This document shows positions 42,584-55,690 of a stretch of 64,000 nt of DNA, in pieces (position 1 is the first letter of the stretch; each line of letters starts with the position of its first letter). This DNA is from Rosellinia necatrix (taxonomy: Eukaryota; Ascomycota; Sordariomycetes; Xylariales; Xylariaceae). The notes beneath the pieces are model-generated. The model did no database searches. It worked only from the letters and a program-made list of their open reading frames with translations, and had not been told where the DNA came from. The position numbers and the translations under genes were made by a program. The stretch covers positions 2,108,001 to 2,172,000 of the forward strand of contig JAGYVD010000001.1 in assembly GCA_021209875.1 (NCBI GenBank), written 5' to 3'.

Positions 42584-44602
42584 TCATAAGCGCGAAACCG
42601 TCGTTACCGCTGTGGTCCCATGGGTGGGTTCCGGAGTCCGATCGTGATCGGCAATCTCTACGTCGCAACCACGGATGTTGATCTTGTTGTTGTCTTGCAG
42701 CAGCGGTGAGGCTTTGGTGGGTTCCGGGATCTTCAGCCCGACGACCGCACCGCCAATCGCGACGAGAGCGCTAGACCACCACGCTAAGCCAGAGTACCCA
42801 GACTCCAGACCGACCGAGTAGAGGATGCCCGAGATCGTCGGCCCGAAGGCGCGGCACAGGCTAGCCGTTGAAGCGGCGACGCCATTGATGGTGCCAAGAG
42901 CCAAGGGGCTCGGTGACAAGTTAGCAGTGAGGATCGCGTTGCTTGGATAGATGATGGTCACGAAGGTGCATCTCCACACCAGCACGATGGCTAGACCAGG
43001 CATGCGGTAGGCTGGGGGCAGGAGAACTAGGTACGGCGTCACCACGTAGAGCAGGAAGTAGGCGACGGCGATGAAGCGGAACGCTCGCCACGGCCCAAAG
43101 TGCTTCAGCACCTTCGGGGCTAGGAACACGTTGACGAGCATTTGATATGCGCCTTGTAGACTGAGGATGATCCCAACGGTCTTTGAGTCGAGGTTGAATC
43201 CGTCCACAAATTTGAAGGGAAGAGACATCTCAACCTTGTGCTTGGGCGGGGCCGTCGCCAGGAACACCGGCAATAGTTGATCGAATGCCATCGTGTGACT
43301 AGGATGTGGGTTAGCTAGAGGGCTATACCGGGTGGGATGAGCGGCTTACAAGGCGAGAATACCAAAGGAGATGATGTTGAGAACCACCGGTCGAGTAAAT
43401 GTCCGAGTGATACCCACGCCCATAGCCTCGCCTGATCGTGATAGATCTAGTGGGTCACGAGTGATGGCCGGCGCCGATGTGGTCCTGAGGCGAGGCGAGT
43501 TGGTTGGCGTGTTCTCGTGCGTGCGGTACGTCGGCAGTTGCTCGTCGTGGTCGAGGAGGGGCTGTATCTCGTCTTCGCGATCCGCTAACTTGGATTTTTC
43601 ATCACGTGGTTCGCCGCACTTCCGAAAGCCCGTGACTTTGGATAGGATCCAATGGCCTAGTTCCACCCCACGATCCCGCTTCATCTTCTTTTTGCTATGT
43701 GTCTCCTCGAGGAATAGAAAGCCGTTCACGACGCCGATGAGCACGACAAAGGCGCTGAAGAGGTTCGGGAGCAGATACGGATACCGGTCCCAGATCGTGC
43801 CCGGTGAGAAGAGGCTCGGGTAGCTGATGCATGGCCGCGCGAGTGCGCCGCCGATCATGGGTCCGACGATGGATCTAAACGAAGTCAGTACGCCTATCTC
43901 TAGGTAACAGATCTCGTCAAAGGGGGGACTATTCACCCTAGACACCATACGATAGGCAGAATGGTATAAGCACGCGCTGTCATTGATTCAGTAATTGCGC
44001 CTTCTACATCATGGGCGTAGCCAAAAACTCACGTTTATGGTCCTCGCCAGTGACTAGCTCCGCAATCGTGCTCTGCAACACACCCATGTTTCTAGCCAGA
44101 GGTCAGCATCAGGGGCTTGTGTGTGGTAAGGGTCCGAGGACGTACCCGTTCAGAAAACCGCCAATTGCCCGTGCGAGAAGAGCGACGGTAAGATTAGGGG
44201 CGAAACCAAAGACGAGCACGCTCAGTGCGGTGCCCATGAGGCCCGTGAGGATAACCGGCTTCCTTCCAATCCTGTCGCTCAACCGCCCCCACAGAAGGCC
44301 GGTTGAGAACTCGGCAAAGGTGAAGGCCGACGTGACCATGCCAGCGTAGAACGAGATTCTGCGAGGATCCTCTGTGACGTGGAAGTCCTCTATCATGAAA
44401 TATACGTAGGGGAAGATCCCCATAAATGCAATCGGCTCACAGATTCGACAGATGGCTAGTAGAAGTATTAGCATGGGCGCTGTCTTAGTCTCGGGGCACG
44501 GCACGTACATAGGACGAGCATCTGCCGCATGGGAAACGGTGGGACCAATGCATGGTCGTTATTTATAGAGCGGCCAGCCCTCGCGGACGAGTTATGCCGC
44601 AT
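42584..44602 (-). CDS. Major facilitator superfamily transporter
   Basis: About 580 aa from six exons: 44602-44509, 44455-44146, 44091-44033, 43976-43937, 43874-43350 and 43298-42584. The five introns are 51-62 bp and every phase agrees. The first helix follows RQMLVLSICRICEPIAFMGIFPY. The MFS A-motif GRLSDRIGRKPV lies in the loop after helix 2, and the second half carries KTVGIILSLQGAYQMLVN and LGTINGVAAS. About twelve hydrophobic helices are visible, with a long acidic loop (ETHSKKKMKRD to PTYRTHENTP) in the middle. It fits the fungal group related to zinc-induced-facilitator and tetracycline-resistance-like drug:H+ antiporters; the substrate is unknown. The start is not certain: TATAAATA on the coding strand at 44567-44560 lies inside the predicted exon, so translation may begin at 44530 (MRQMLV). 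Confidence 0.88.
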
Positions 44603-45446
44603 TGTGATGAGCTTTGCGTGGACAAATGGCCGGCTATGTTTGAAGCTTCTGAGGCAAGATCCTAAGGGAACAACCAGTGGGATGTCGTGTTGTCTGTAGA
44701 GGCAGATGGGGAAGGATCGAGGCAAGGGAGAAGAGGGCCGAGGTGTCCTTGATATCTGGAGGAGGAGAAGAACCCGAGGAGGGTTGTGGGAACGGGTGAC
44801 CGGTACACCGGCAGCTGATATACCGGGAGGTGCCGAGCGAGAACCAAGTCGAGGCAGGGACCGAGTGAGCAGACAGATGCCTGTGCCTAGGACCGGCAGG
44901 CGTCTAAGGCAGGTAAGATGAGGTAAGATGAAGATGGGGATAGCCAGAGGTCGGAACAGTGTCAGCTTGGCATCAAGGAGAAGAGGGAATACCGCAACGA
45001 GAGCTTATGTATATAATGGCACTGGACGCACAAAAGCAACGTAGCCGATAGGGCAGCCCGCCGGGCGAATCCATGGCGGGCGGGCTGCGGATATTAAGGT
45101 TATTTTAATATTTGACCAAGCGGCGGTGACAAGTAGCCGCTCTAGTGTAGGGCGGGATCACAGCCCAAGTGGGAGCGTCGAAGAAGATCCCCCATCCCCC
45201 CAACCATGCTAAGGTGTAACCGGCGATGCTGAAAAGAAAGCACATAAATGGGTCGTTGTTCCAACCTCATGGGACAGACTACCGTCCGGCATCGTAGAGC
45301 CTAACATAGAAGTGGGCTCGAGTGGAACCGCGGCGGCCATAATCACGATGACGGGTACACGTACATCGACGTGGATGGGGTAGAAGCAGTGCGGTGTCAC
45401 TGGGCCTCATGTCTGTTAAGCCTTATGAAAGAATGCGTGACTGCAT

Positions 45447-45612
45447 TATGTATTATGTATGTAGGTATGTAAAGGTATGTAGGGATGGACGATGGATGTG
45501 CGTATGTGTGTATGTATGTGTGTATGTATGTGTGTATGTATGTATGTTTATATGTATGTAGATATGTATGTAGGTATGTATGTAGGTATGTATGTAGGTA
45601 TGCATGTATGGA
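45447..45612. repeat. (TATG)n array with GTAG variants
   Basis: About 165 bp of TATG, TGTG and TAGG tetramers. Confidence 0.93.
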
Positions 45613-45835
45613 CGGATTGGATGGAAGATGGATATGGAGTATGAATATGGAGCATGTATGGAGGAAGGTACGTATGGATGGATATGTACGATGTATCTAG
45701 TGTATGTACGTACTAAGCTTCTATGTATTAGGCAGGATGTATCGCGGGATGTATCATCGTAACCATGTATCATCAGTCGTATGTGCTTGTATCGTGGTAG
45801 GTATCATCATATGTATAGGATGCGTGTAGGTATAT

Positions 45836-45958
45836 GTAGATATATGTAGATATGTATAGATATGTGTGTATATACGTGTGTGCAGCATGTATATATGTAC
45901 GTAGGTGTGTACGTGGGAATGTACGTAGGCATGTACGAAGGTATGTACGTAGAATGTA
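45836..45958. repeat. Degenerate TATG/GTAC tetramer array
   Basis: TATGTAGATA units followed by ATGTACGTAGG units, more diverged than the array at 45447. Confidence 0.8.
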
Positions 45959-46414
45959 CAAGACAAAAGACGGACTGGGCCAACATGCTTTTCTGGGACT
46001 GGAGACAAACTCGAAAGGCCAGGCAGGGTCAGAGTCGACGACTGACAAGGGGACGGAGGATAGCGTACTGCGGTAGTGTACATAGTATGTAGTGCAGCTT
46101 TTGGAGTGCATTCCCGACAGTGGACGATGCATGGGTCCGTAATGACAGCGCCGCGACGAGAGATTATTAATTAGTACGCGGCAAGTATACCCTAGATAGT
46201 GTCGTTGGAAAATCAGACAGAGCGTGGAGGGAAGGTCCAGCTCAGACCAGACAAAGCCTGCCCTGCCCTGCCCTGCCCGCCTGCCTGCAGGGAAGGTCCG
46301 GCTCGACTAAGGAAGAAGAAGGAAGTAAAACGACAAGAGGCGACCCAAAACGGTCAACACACCTTGCCTGCTCGGGGCAAGCTTCACGAGTCAGCCGGGC
46401 CATCTCAACAGCCC

Positions 46415-47105
46415 TCATTGGCAGCGCTGCCGACGAGGGATGCTCCGCTCTGAGCTCGGCGGGATCCACCGGCGCTCGCAGAGTCGTTGAGGTTGAGAGC
46501 CATTGGGGGAGGAGGGGCGTGGACGGCGGTCAAGCGGTGAAGGATTATGCGCACCTGGGTAGCAGGTAGATCGACCTATCCCCTCGCTTGCCGCGTCGTT
46601 CTCGTTCGCCGAGCCGTACTGGGACTCCAGGCCATGCACTCTCAGCAAGGCTTGGGCCATGACCCCAGAAAGGGAAGCCTGATGCTGAGGGGGGAGAGCC
46701 GGAGGGTCCGGCACGCGAGGGCTGGACGATGGGACGATGGGATTGGACCGACTGATCGGGACTGGATGGGTACGGGCGTACGTGGGCTTGACAGTCCCGG
46801 AGTGCTGGGACGGCAAGTCCACACTTATGACGCAGACTCGCAGCAAACCATCGCCAAGCCGCGTGCGGTCGCCTGTATCCGACGATAGCCCATCGCCGCT
46901 GCAGGACATTAGGCATTGTCGAGACAATGATGTGCTGCTGCAGGCCGATGAATCAACCAACCCACGGCACTGGAATCGACTGGTACCCAGTCGCCTTCCT
47001 CCTCCTCCTTCTCGTCGTCGGCAGCATGTCGTCGGCATCTTATCGGCATCGTCGCCGGTGTCGTCGTTCTGTATCGTCATAGTCGTATGTTCACCTCGAC
47101 CCTGG

Positions 47106-47137
<32 letters not shown>
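46415..47137 (-). CDS. Weak candidate coding region, no family recognised
   Basis: A 240-codon open frame, mostly Ser/Pro/Arg-rich. The stretch PQHQASLSGVMAQALLRVHG reads like real protein, and in a second frame MALNLNDSASAGGSRRAQ precedes a stop near 46410, which could mean an unrecognised intron near 46550-46500. Its N-terminal MCVCVCVC portion comes from the CA repeat and is not real. It may be entirely non-coding. Confidence 0.2.
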
Positions 47138-47225
47138 GCACGCAGTCGACTATCAAAATAACAGATAGACAGACAGGTTAGACATATACACACATACACA
47201 CACACATACACATACACATACACAT
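47112..47225. repeat. (CA)n and CATACA microsatellites
   Basis: A CA run at 47112-47136, then after a 45-bp gap a CACATA-rich run at 47184-47225. Confidence 0.9.
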
Positions 47226-50200
47226 CGCGCCCGTCATACCACACATGCCACATGCTCCTTGCCACATCCACCTCTCTTTCCAATGACAATAACTCTACTG
47301 TGCCCTTCTCTGCTGCCGCCCGCCGCCGCGGCGAGGCGATAGATTACCCGGTCAGCACCCTCTTTGCCCAGCCAGCGAGTGAAAGCACAGCGGGCCAGCC
47401 GTCCCGGTAGGCGGGCTGTGACATCGTGCCTGTGGTATCGGATCGATAATGGGTATTATATCAAGGTTTACCGTTATTATTGATTACCCATTATGTGGTC
47501 TTATTCTTAGAAGACATGTATGTACAAGGGACCTGGCAAGCCTGGCAAGCCTGGGTAACTGGTTGGCGTGGTTGTTGCGCCGTGTTGCGTGGTGTTGCGC
47601 CGTGCAGTGTAGTGTAGGCAGTGAGTACAAGTATATTTTCCGACCCTATGAACAGGCCCCAAACGTGCCTTGCTCAGCTTACAGCGCTGGGAATGTTTCA
47701 CAATCACTACATCGGCTTCAGGATCCGAGAGACCCGGGTATGCAGTGATCATCTCACGGCTAGATAACAGCCTCCTCGCAAGGGCGCGTACTCCCCCACC
47801 CGGACCGGTGAGACGATATATCTCTTGGTAAGCGCAATAGCCCACTATCATTTTCAACTTGTGACATGATCTGAACTGGTTTTGTCGTTTCCGAGAGGGG
47901 CTCTGCCTCTTCGTTTTTTTTGGGGGGGTTTTTTTTTTTTTTCTTTGTCTGTTACCCTTTCTGGTGTGATTGCCGAGTACAAGCACACGTGTACTAGCCG
48001 CCAGCGCCCAAGTATACTATGCATGTATGTTGATCGGGGGTCAAGCAAGGGTCGAGAGGTGCGTAAGATGAGGCAGCAAGCCACGATACAGCAGACCCGT
48101 TTGATTGCTCCGGCTTCAAGGCAGGCGTAATGTAACGTTAGGCGCCAAGCCATTTTTAAAAATTGTACGTATGCACGTAGATATTTCGAAAGTGGTAATA
48201 CTAATTATGTATGTACAAGTAGTTATATTCGGCTGGTGTTCTTAGGCAAACTCCCTCTGTGACGATAGTGCCTTGTACCAAGCCACTGGTCTTTCTTTCT
48301 TTTTTTTCTTTTTTTTTCTTCTCTATATTTAATTATTTTTAATTGTATTTTTTTTGGTATTTTTCTTTTATTTTTTATTTTCTTTTATTTTATTTTTAAT
48401 GAACGTGATCCGCTAATCTGGAGTGGAAGTTGGTACCAAGCACAATGACATTTATCCTCGCGTGCCATCAAAGCGCGTCACATCATAGTACCAATACTGA
48501 ATGCCTAGAGTGTTTGTTGTTCCACCTCCTTTCCGATAGATATCGCATTTGGGGCTTCTCGTGACCATCCCGAGCGAGGTATGGGGGGGCGCAAATTGCG
48601 AACATCGAGAAGCTTGAATAATTTGACTGGGCTTGTCAATGTATGGGTACGCGCTGCTGATCCAAGCGGTCGCGGATCACATCCGGCCAGGATTCACCGG
48701 CAAGTGGGTGATAGCGTCAAGAGAAGGGGGATCGGATGGTTGAAATTGAGTCGTTTGTGCTAGTTTGTGCGACGCCGACTATAATAGTAGTGTAGTGTCG
48801 TCGACACTTGAGACGGGGACACTTAAGTCGGAGACCGCGTTAACCTACCCCAAAACCCACGGTCAGAGGAGGAGCTCAGGCCCAGACGATGCTAATGTAG
48901 TGGCAATGTACTATGGTATTTAGATTTGCGACTTGGGACGATCCCACTTCCTACATAGGGTACGGGGGTACATGCTAGGGCAATTTGATCTTGGAAGCCA
49001 TGAGGTTGTCATGTCCACCGGACTATGTACATATCTAGGTACCTACACTACTGGATTTCCTTTGTCAGGGACTGGCCCTGTTGACTATAGTGTGGTGCGA
49101 GCCCAACCGTCCAGTAAGTGGAGTACCGGATGCTTGCCGGGTGCAAGGGTACTGCCTGTAACTATTTTGTTGGTACGATATTTTTTTTTTTTTTTCTGGG
49201 GAAAAAAAAACGCCTTCAGTTACCCCTCCTCATGTTGTAATTTGCGTTACACTATGTATGTTCTACAGAGGCCTTTTAACTTTACTAACAAACCGCCTCT
49301 ACTGGAAGTAGAAGAAGAAGAAGAAGCATGCAGGCCTCATCATCCGTCAATCCAAAATGGGTTTTGTTTTTGAAACTCTTAGTCCATTCCATGCCACGCC
49401 TTGCCAACAAAGACACAGGGGAGTGCGATGTAGTTATGATGTTATGTAGCGTTTATCGCCACAACCCAGTGGGGATCGATAGCTTGTTCTTGACATCAAC
49501 CTAATTTCTTCTGGAAAGCCCCGGTATAGACTATATTCCATACTACTTTTTAGCACTATCAAGCGCATATACCTGCGATCATCTGACTTGGTCCAGGATA
49601 AAGCACGAAAGAGAAAAAAAAAAAAAGGTTTACTTTGCGCTCAGACATTATGTACACCCACGCCTGTCAGAAAAGACGATGCATATGTCAGTAATCGCGA
49701 TGGTTGATCCCAGGAACGCTATCCCGCGCCAATCTTTCTGGCCCTGGGAATTATGTTGTGCAGCCCAGAGCGCACTAGCCAACAGCATGCTGGTGTCATC
49801 CCGCAGAATCGGAATTTATCAGATGGGAATCTCGAGCTAGTCAGGAACCGCACCATTGAGCTTACAAAGTCCCAACAGCAGCGACCCACCACAGGCCCGG
49901 CAGAAGGAGTGTGATGCTCCTCGATCTAGCAATCCATCAACATGAAACTATGTAATCAGATGTTGGGAGATACGCAGGCGGACCGCTCCAGCCCCCCCTC
50001 TCCCTCCCTCCCCGGGCCTCTGGGCCTGTACGGACGTGTGGGATGAATACGCGTGGTGTTATAACAGCGTGTCGCTTACCCCCAGAGCTGGATGCTACAC
50101 TACGTCAGGTGTGTAACAATCGCCAGAGATCAACCAACGGCCTCGAGGTGGAAGGAGTCGACCATGTAACTCTTACCACAACCGCAAATCACTTGCCGAC

Positions 50201-50718
50201 GACTAGCACGCGCACGGGCGCGCGCGCACCGCACGGATGATGGGCGATGGGGGTCACCTAGGGCAGGGTGCGTTAGCCCAGCACAATGCTCTAGAAGCTC
50301 CCTGTTGTTTAGCGAATGAACCGACGGTGCGGAACTTGGATCGAACGAGCTAAGTCTTCCCAAGCGTTGGCAGCTATCCCGAATGGCCATGCCTTAGTTG
50401 GCGTCACCAATGCCTACAGTAGTGCCCTTTTCAAATTCTGATTTCCGCGAGACGAGAGGGAGGGGGTGGACAGACCCGTGGGGTTAAAAAAAGGGGTAAG
50501 CTCGGCACAGCGGATGTGGCGCTTGGGTTATTCCATTATTTCGTCCAGGAAGCTTGGCTTGGTCTTCTGTAGTGTAGTGTAGTGTCGTGTTGTACTTGTA
50601 TATCTTTTTTTTTTTAATTTTTTTTTTTTATCCCTCTTTAATTCTCCGGAGCTGAAACTACAATACACGACTAGTCTCGTCAATAATTGTCTGCTCCACT
50701 CCTTCTACTCTGCTTCTT

Positions 50719-50785
50719 GGTACGGTACGCGGTACGGTACGCGGTACGGTACGCGGTACGGTACGCGGTACGGTACGGTATGGTA
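50719..50785. repeat. 12-bp tandem repeat (GGTACGGTACGC)
   Basis: Four perfect 12-bp copies, then GGTACGGTACGGTATGG. Each unit contains the near-palindrome GGTAC twice. Confidence 0.95.
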
Positions 50786-51570
50786 CAATACGGTAAGAAT
50801 AGCAGTCTGCCCCAGGTACATACAGTATACACCAGCCTAGCTATAACAAGACGCTCTTGGGATTCGCGAGTAGGCCATGACAGTCGCATGGCAGTCCCAT
50901 GGCAGTCCCGGTGGGATATACAAGTAGTGTAGACGCACATTCGCGGCACAACCAATGTACCAGCCGCCGACGGTGACGCTGAGCACACAGCAGCACGTTA
51001 CACCTATTTGTTGTCTGTACAGCATAGCATGCGTACATGTCGTCCCGGTACCGGCGCCCAAGGGGGAAGGGGGGTCATTCGCGGCAGGTTCGACTCCACC
51101 GTTGGGTTTATGCTGTGCAGGCGGTGAGCGATAGAAGATCAGGCTCGCTCGCTCGCCCGCGCTTGGTTATTGAGTTCACATGACCAAAATATGATAACCA
51201 AGGGCGCCACAACAGGTACAGCACCCTTGCAGACGCCCGTGTACATGGCCGGGCGTGGCATCTGCTCTGACCAGGGTCCTCTGCTTGGGATGGCATCACG
51301 GGGTAGGAAGCGCTCTTGAATAGGATCCGCGATGAGACCCTGGAGAGATCAACTCCCAGGGACCGACCCTAGTCTCCAATCCCAGCCGCCATCCTCGATG
51401 CGCAACTAGGGCAAAAGGGCGACGAATATGTGAAGCACGGTCAGCCTTCGGACAGAAACGGGAAAGGCATTTCCCCATACATATACTTGCACAACAATAG
51501 CCATACACACATACATATGATAGCCAGACTCCTTGGGGTGGAAGCAGCCGCGACGGCCAATGGAAGGTTG

Positions 51571-51649
51571 GCTCCTCCTCATCCTCCTCCTCATCCTCCT
51601 CATCAACCTCCTCCTCAACCTCCTCCTCAACCTCCTCCTCCTCCTCCTA
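51571..51649. repeat. (CCT)n / CTCCTCAAC repeat
   Basis: Tandem CTC triplets with regularly spaced CAT and CAAC interruptions over about 80 bp. Confidence 0.92.
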
Positions 51650-52303
51650 TGTAGCAGCAAACTTATATGCGACATTCGCGGTATTCGGGGCATTGCCCTC
51701 GTCATTACCCGTATCGCATTCCAAGACACAGACACAACGTCGCGGCCTCGTTGGCATTATTCCAGGTAAGCAGACACGCGGAGCCGCAAGGAGACGGCAT
51801 GACCCCCAAAGCCTTAAGATCTCGGGGGAGCATAGCTGCGTTCTTCGCGCCTAGTGGGTGGCTCGCCAAAGTACGGATATGTAGTCAGGTCGGGATAACC
51901 CTATAGCCACAAACAAGTTTGCGGCGCAATGCACGTTGGGGGTTGGGGGTTGGGGACCCTCCTCGCAGGTAACGCCGCCACGTGCCAAAGTACCGTACCT
52001 AGCTCCCATTCACGCCGAGTGCCTACAGAGCTACTCTGTATGTATATGCCCATATGTAGTAACTATGTAGTGTATACAGGACCCAGGCGCTAGATAGGCC
52101 GTGTGAAGGGTGATTCGCGGAGACACATCAATGGGCGGCTTAAACCAACCCTTCCATCGGTACATAAATATTGGCATCGAAAATCATAGCGCGCCCATGT
52201 CCTCATCACATAGTTATCCGCAGTCATCAATCAGCCTTATGTCAATCTTTGGATAATGAGTTCCTGAAGAGTCGCGTGGTGAGTGGTCGCCCGCAGACTG
52301 GTC

Positions 52304-52377
52304 GTGATCCGTGATCCGTGATCCGTGATCCGTGATCCGCACGGTGGTTGAGGTCTGGGGTCTGGGGTCTGGGGTCT
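52304..52377. repeat. Two adjacent 7-bp tandem repeats
   Basis: GTGATCC is repeated five times (52304-52338) and, after 12 bp, GGTCTGG is repeated almost four times (52351-52377). Two unrelated heptamer arrays so close together are notable. Confidence 0.93.
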
Positions 52378-52989
52378 ATCTGGGTAAAGAACCAGCTCAC
52401 TTACACATAGTTAACTAACTACACTACCTACTACTCTTACAGATAGGTAGGCAGGCATGCCTCTCTGCGTCCAACCCCCGGATAAATCAGAACGTCCTCA
52501 TGGCATCTAATACGGTATGGCATACCGATGCGGCCAAGCTATTAGTGTGACTTGGTCTTCTTTGCTTACTTAGTACCTAGTGTATGAAACTAGGAGTACA
52601 TATGTCAGGGTCTGACATGACAGCATCCGGCGTTGACGGAGTAGTGTACATACACATAACGAGCTGGAGCGGTTGGGGCTTGCGCAACAACCGTACCGTG
52701 CATCTACACAGACCAAAAAGGGAAGCAAACCTCGAGATGTGATAGTGCGGTTACCGCCTCTTGCGTATCAGCCGCCGCACGCAAATACAAAATACGACCT
52801 GACGAGAATGGGAACACCAAATGGGAACACCAAATAGGAACACCACGTATCGTATGCAGTGATTAACACATTCGCACCATGATCTACAACACGTATACGG
52901 ATCTCAGCTCGTTCTCATGCTGGTATATCTTGGTCAGTTTTCTCGTATTCCCTCCGTACCCAGTTTAGTACTGGGTTCAGTATCGCTCC

Positions 52990-53012
52990 TTTTTTTTTTT
53001 TTTTTTTTTTTT
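52990..53012. repeat. Poly-T tract of 23 bases
   Basis: An uninterrupted plus-strand T homopolymer. Confidence 0.95.
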
Positions 53013-54778
53013 ATCTCATCTTCGCGATGAATGAATCAACCAATGACCCGGCCCCGGCATTTCCTCTCGTGGAGTTGTCAAGGGTGCTTTTCCTTTGGGG
53101 AATGCAAGTCGTATTAGTGTATTTTGGTCCATGTCATGAGCAGGCGTTGCATCGCAGCAGCTGAGTATATCCCATGTTGAGATACTATAGCACTCGGCAG
53201 GACGAACCCCGGTCCCCCATGGGGAGGACAATCTTGGTCGACGCAATTGGCATCACGCTCATCCCCCTCGCCCGACAGAGATCAAACAAGGGGGATCATA
53301 CACTAACCAACTCCTCCATGCCTCTGCGTCACACCCCGTCTGGGGCGACGATCCTCGATACGAGCGAGCGAGTTTCTCCCAAGCGCACGCCACGCCACAC
53401 CACGCCCACGCTACGTCGAAATGTTTCACAAACCCGCCGTATCCCCTCGCCGTTCCAGAAGAACCGGAGGGACGCAACCTCGGCCCAGCCGGTGTGTATC
53501 TCCAGACGACAGGCGACAAGCTACAGTATGCAGGACGCTGTTTGTGTGCCAGGCCGCATGCAGCGCGCGCCTCTAGCTTGATCCCATACGCTCCACCGAT
53601 CGGTCCGCCCATGAACCGGAAAACCGAACCCTCAGCCTTGTGCAATGCACCCCATCAGGAAACCTCTGATCATCCTGTTAGTCATGTACCTAAAGGTGAG
53701 ATGCACGGCCTTGCAGCTATGTCAGATCAGAGCTGCAGCAACCCCGGCCTGTCCCGCTGAGCGATCAACCACGCCTTCACTGGAGCATCCCGACGGTGAG
53801 TCTCCCGTGCCGGTTTAGGTTTTTTTTTTTTGTCTCGCAAATCATTGCGGGAAGCGAGTTGGATGGAGTTGAATGGAGTTGAATGGAGTTTAATGGGGTT
53901 AGATGGGGCATAACCCAAGATGATGATGACCGTTCATGTCCGCCTCACTCCGCCTCACTTTGCCCGTTCGTTGACATGTTGGAACTAACCGCTAACTACC
54001 CATTCTTCTAGCTGTCTTAGTTTAGGGGTCATGTATCTCATCGTCAAGGTAAACTACGCTCTAGCGCTAGCACCGTTATCCCGGCGTCAACCCCTGTCAA
54101 ATCGAAGAACATTATCCCCTCTACCATTCATCTCGACTGCTCGTCCATCGCAGAGAGAAGAGAGAAAGAGAGAGAGAGAGAGAGTCCAGGAAACCTGTCC
54201 CGTTTGGATCACAGTGAGTCCCAGTCCAACCTAGTGATGGCACGGTCAGCTGACCAGCTACCCCTGGTTCGGATCCGCCCATCCAGCAAGTACGAGGGGA
54301 GGTGATTGATGTGTGTGCTTGTGGTGTATGCGAGAAAACTACTATGTATGCTGGAAGTGAGCTAATGAAACAGTCGCTAAGCCCCGACCCGATGGCACCG
54401 TCTCCCTAACCAGACCATGCACATTGAACCTATATATGCTATACGGTCAGGCCCTGCCCTTGAAGTCCCCCCCTCGCCCCCTAAGCCATGGTAGAGATAT
54501 AGCCGTCATGACTCCTCAAACCCCTAGCCGGATACCTACAGTAGATTACGCAACGAACAAGCCCGGGACAGGATATAGGATGATACGATGACCCATTCGA
54601 CCGGCTCAACTCGCGCCCCCCGGACTTGGCACGCTGGTTCCCGTTACTGCGCATCGGGCCGCCTGCTTGGACCGATCTCTGTGTGGTGCTGTGTCAGGTT
54701 AATTTAGCGCGGATATATCTACTTATACGGGGTGTAAGACAATCTAGCTCTGAGACTGGCCAAACAAACGGAAAGAGG

Positions 54779-54801
54779 AAAAAAAAAAAAAAAAAAAAAA
54801 A
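54779..54801. repeat. Poly-A tract of 23 bases
   Basis: An uninterrupted plus-strand A homopolymer, intergenic. Confidence 0.95.
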
Positions 54802-55294
54802 CCTAAGACTTTTTATTTAGTTCGCGCCTAGACTACTATTTTGGCTGTAGTGTGTTCCTCAGAGTGCCCTCGCTTGCCATCCCTGAGCTAAATATACGTA
54901 TTGAAATAGCCAAGTACACCAGACAGATATCAGCTCACGCAGCACTTGTGCAGTATTACCCAAGGCTGGTAATTCGCCAGACGCGGCAGGGTCCGGAATT
55001 CTGTCCAATTACGGATTTTGCTTAGGCACGACTTGCTCCCTACAGACGATCGGCGGCTCATATCAGAGGCACGCCCTTTTCGAATGATGCCACTGCTTTC
55101 ATCCCTCTGGTCCGGCCGCCGGCGGCAGGACGTGTGGGTGCTACACGACATTAGACCAAGGACCAAGGCGAGGCCACCGAACGTCCTGGGCGACGAAACC
55201 GGCCGCCAGGGTCCGCGGCCTAGCATCATGTACCGTTGTCACGAACATGTTCTGTCCCAGCGCCATCCGCCACCTATGTAGTTGACACCACGGC

Positions 55295-55355
55295 CACCAC
55301 GACACACCACGACACACCACGACACACCACGAGTCCACGACACACAACACACCAC
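55295..55355. repeat. 10-bp tandem repeat (GACACACCAC)
   Basis: Three perfect copies at 55301-55330 with diverged copies on both sides. Confidence 0.92.
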
Positions 55356-55624
55356 GACGATCAGAAACCCTTGCGTGCCGGTCGCTAAGCGTGTGTATTA
55401 TTGACCGTATGGCCCATCCCCACCACAGGTTCTGACTGGGACCGACCGGCCTGGACCCTCGCACCATCGAATTTCACTTGTAGTGTAGAGGGCGATTGGC
55501 TGGCTGACAGGCAGGGCCCTCCCTCTTAGTGGTTGTGTCCTTGGGAATACTGTAGCTAGAAGAAGTGGCAGGGTTTTGTTCCCGCGCACGCACGCAGGCC
55601 TACCTGCTCTGACAGCATGGCGAG

Positions 55625-55690
55625 TGAATGAATGAATCAATGAACGAACGAACGAACGAACGAACGAATGAATGAATGAATGAATGAATA
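55625..55690. repeat. (GAAT)n-(GAAC)n-(GAAT)n compound microsatellite
   Basis: GAAT units flank a central block of about six GAAC units. Confidence 0.94.

Larger units (their letters stand above)
44603..50700. other. Gene-poor, microsatellite-rich region (first part)
   Basis: About 6 kb with no convincing gene. It contains TATG/GTAC arrays, CA repeats, T/A tracts (47915-47943, 48297-48395, 49181-49209, 50605-50631) and many chance frames. The only frame with some protein character is listed separately at 46415. Confidence 0.5.

Noticed and set aside
50719..50785. Possible CRISPR-like direct repeat array
   Set aside because: The units are contiguous with no spacers and the genome is eukaryotic; it is a minisatellite.
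51060..51110. tRNA-like T-loop (GGTTCGACTCC)
   Set aside because: Flanking bases do not pair as a T stem and no matching D or anticodon arm is visible.
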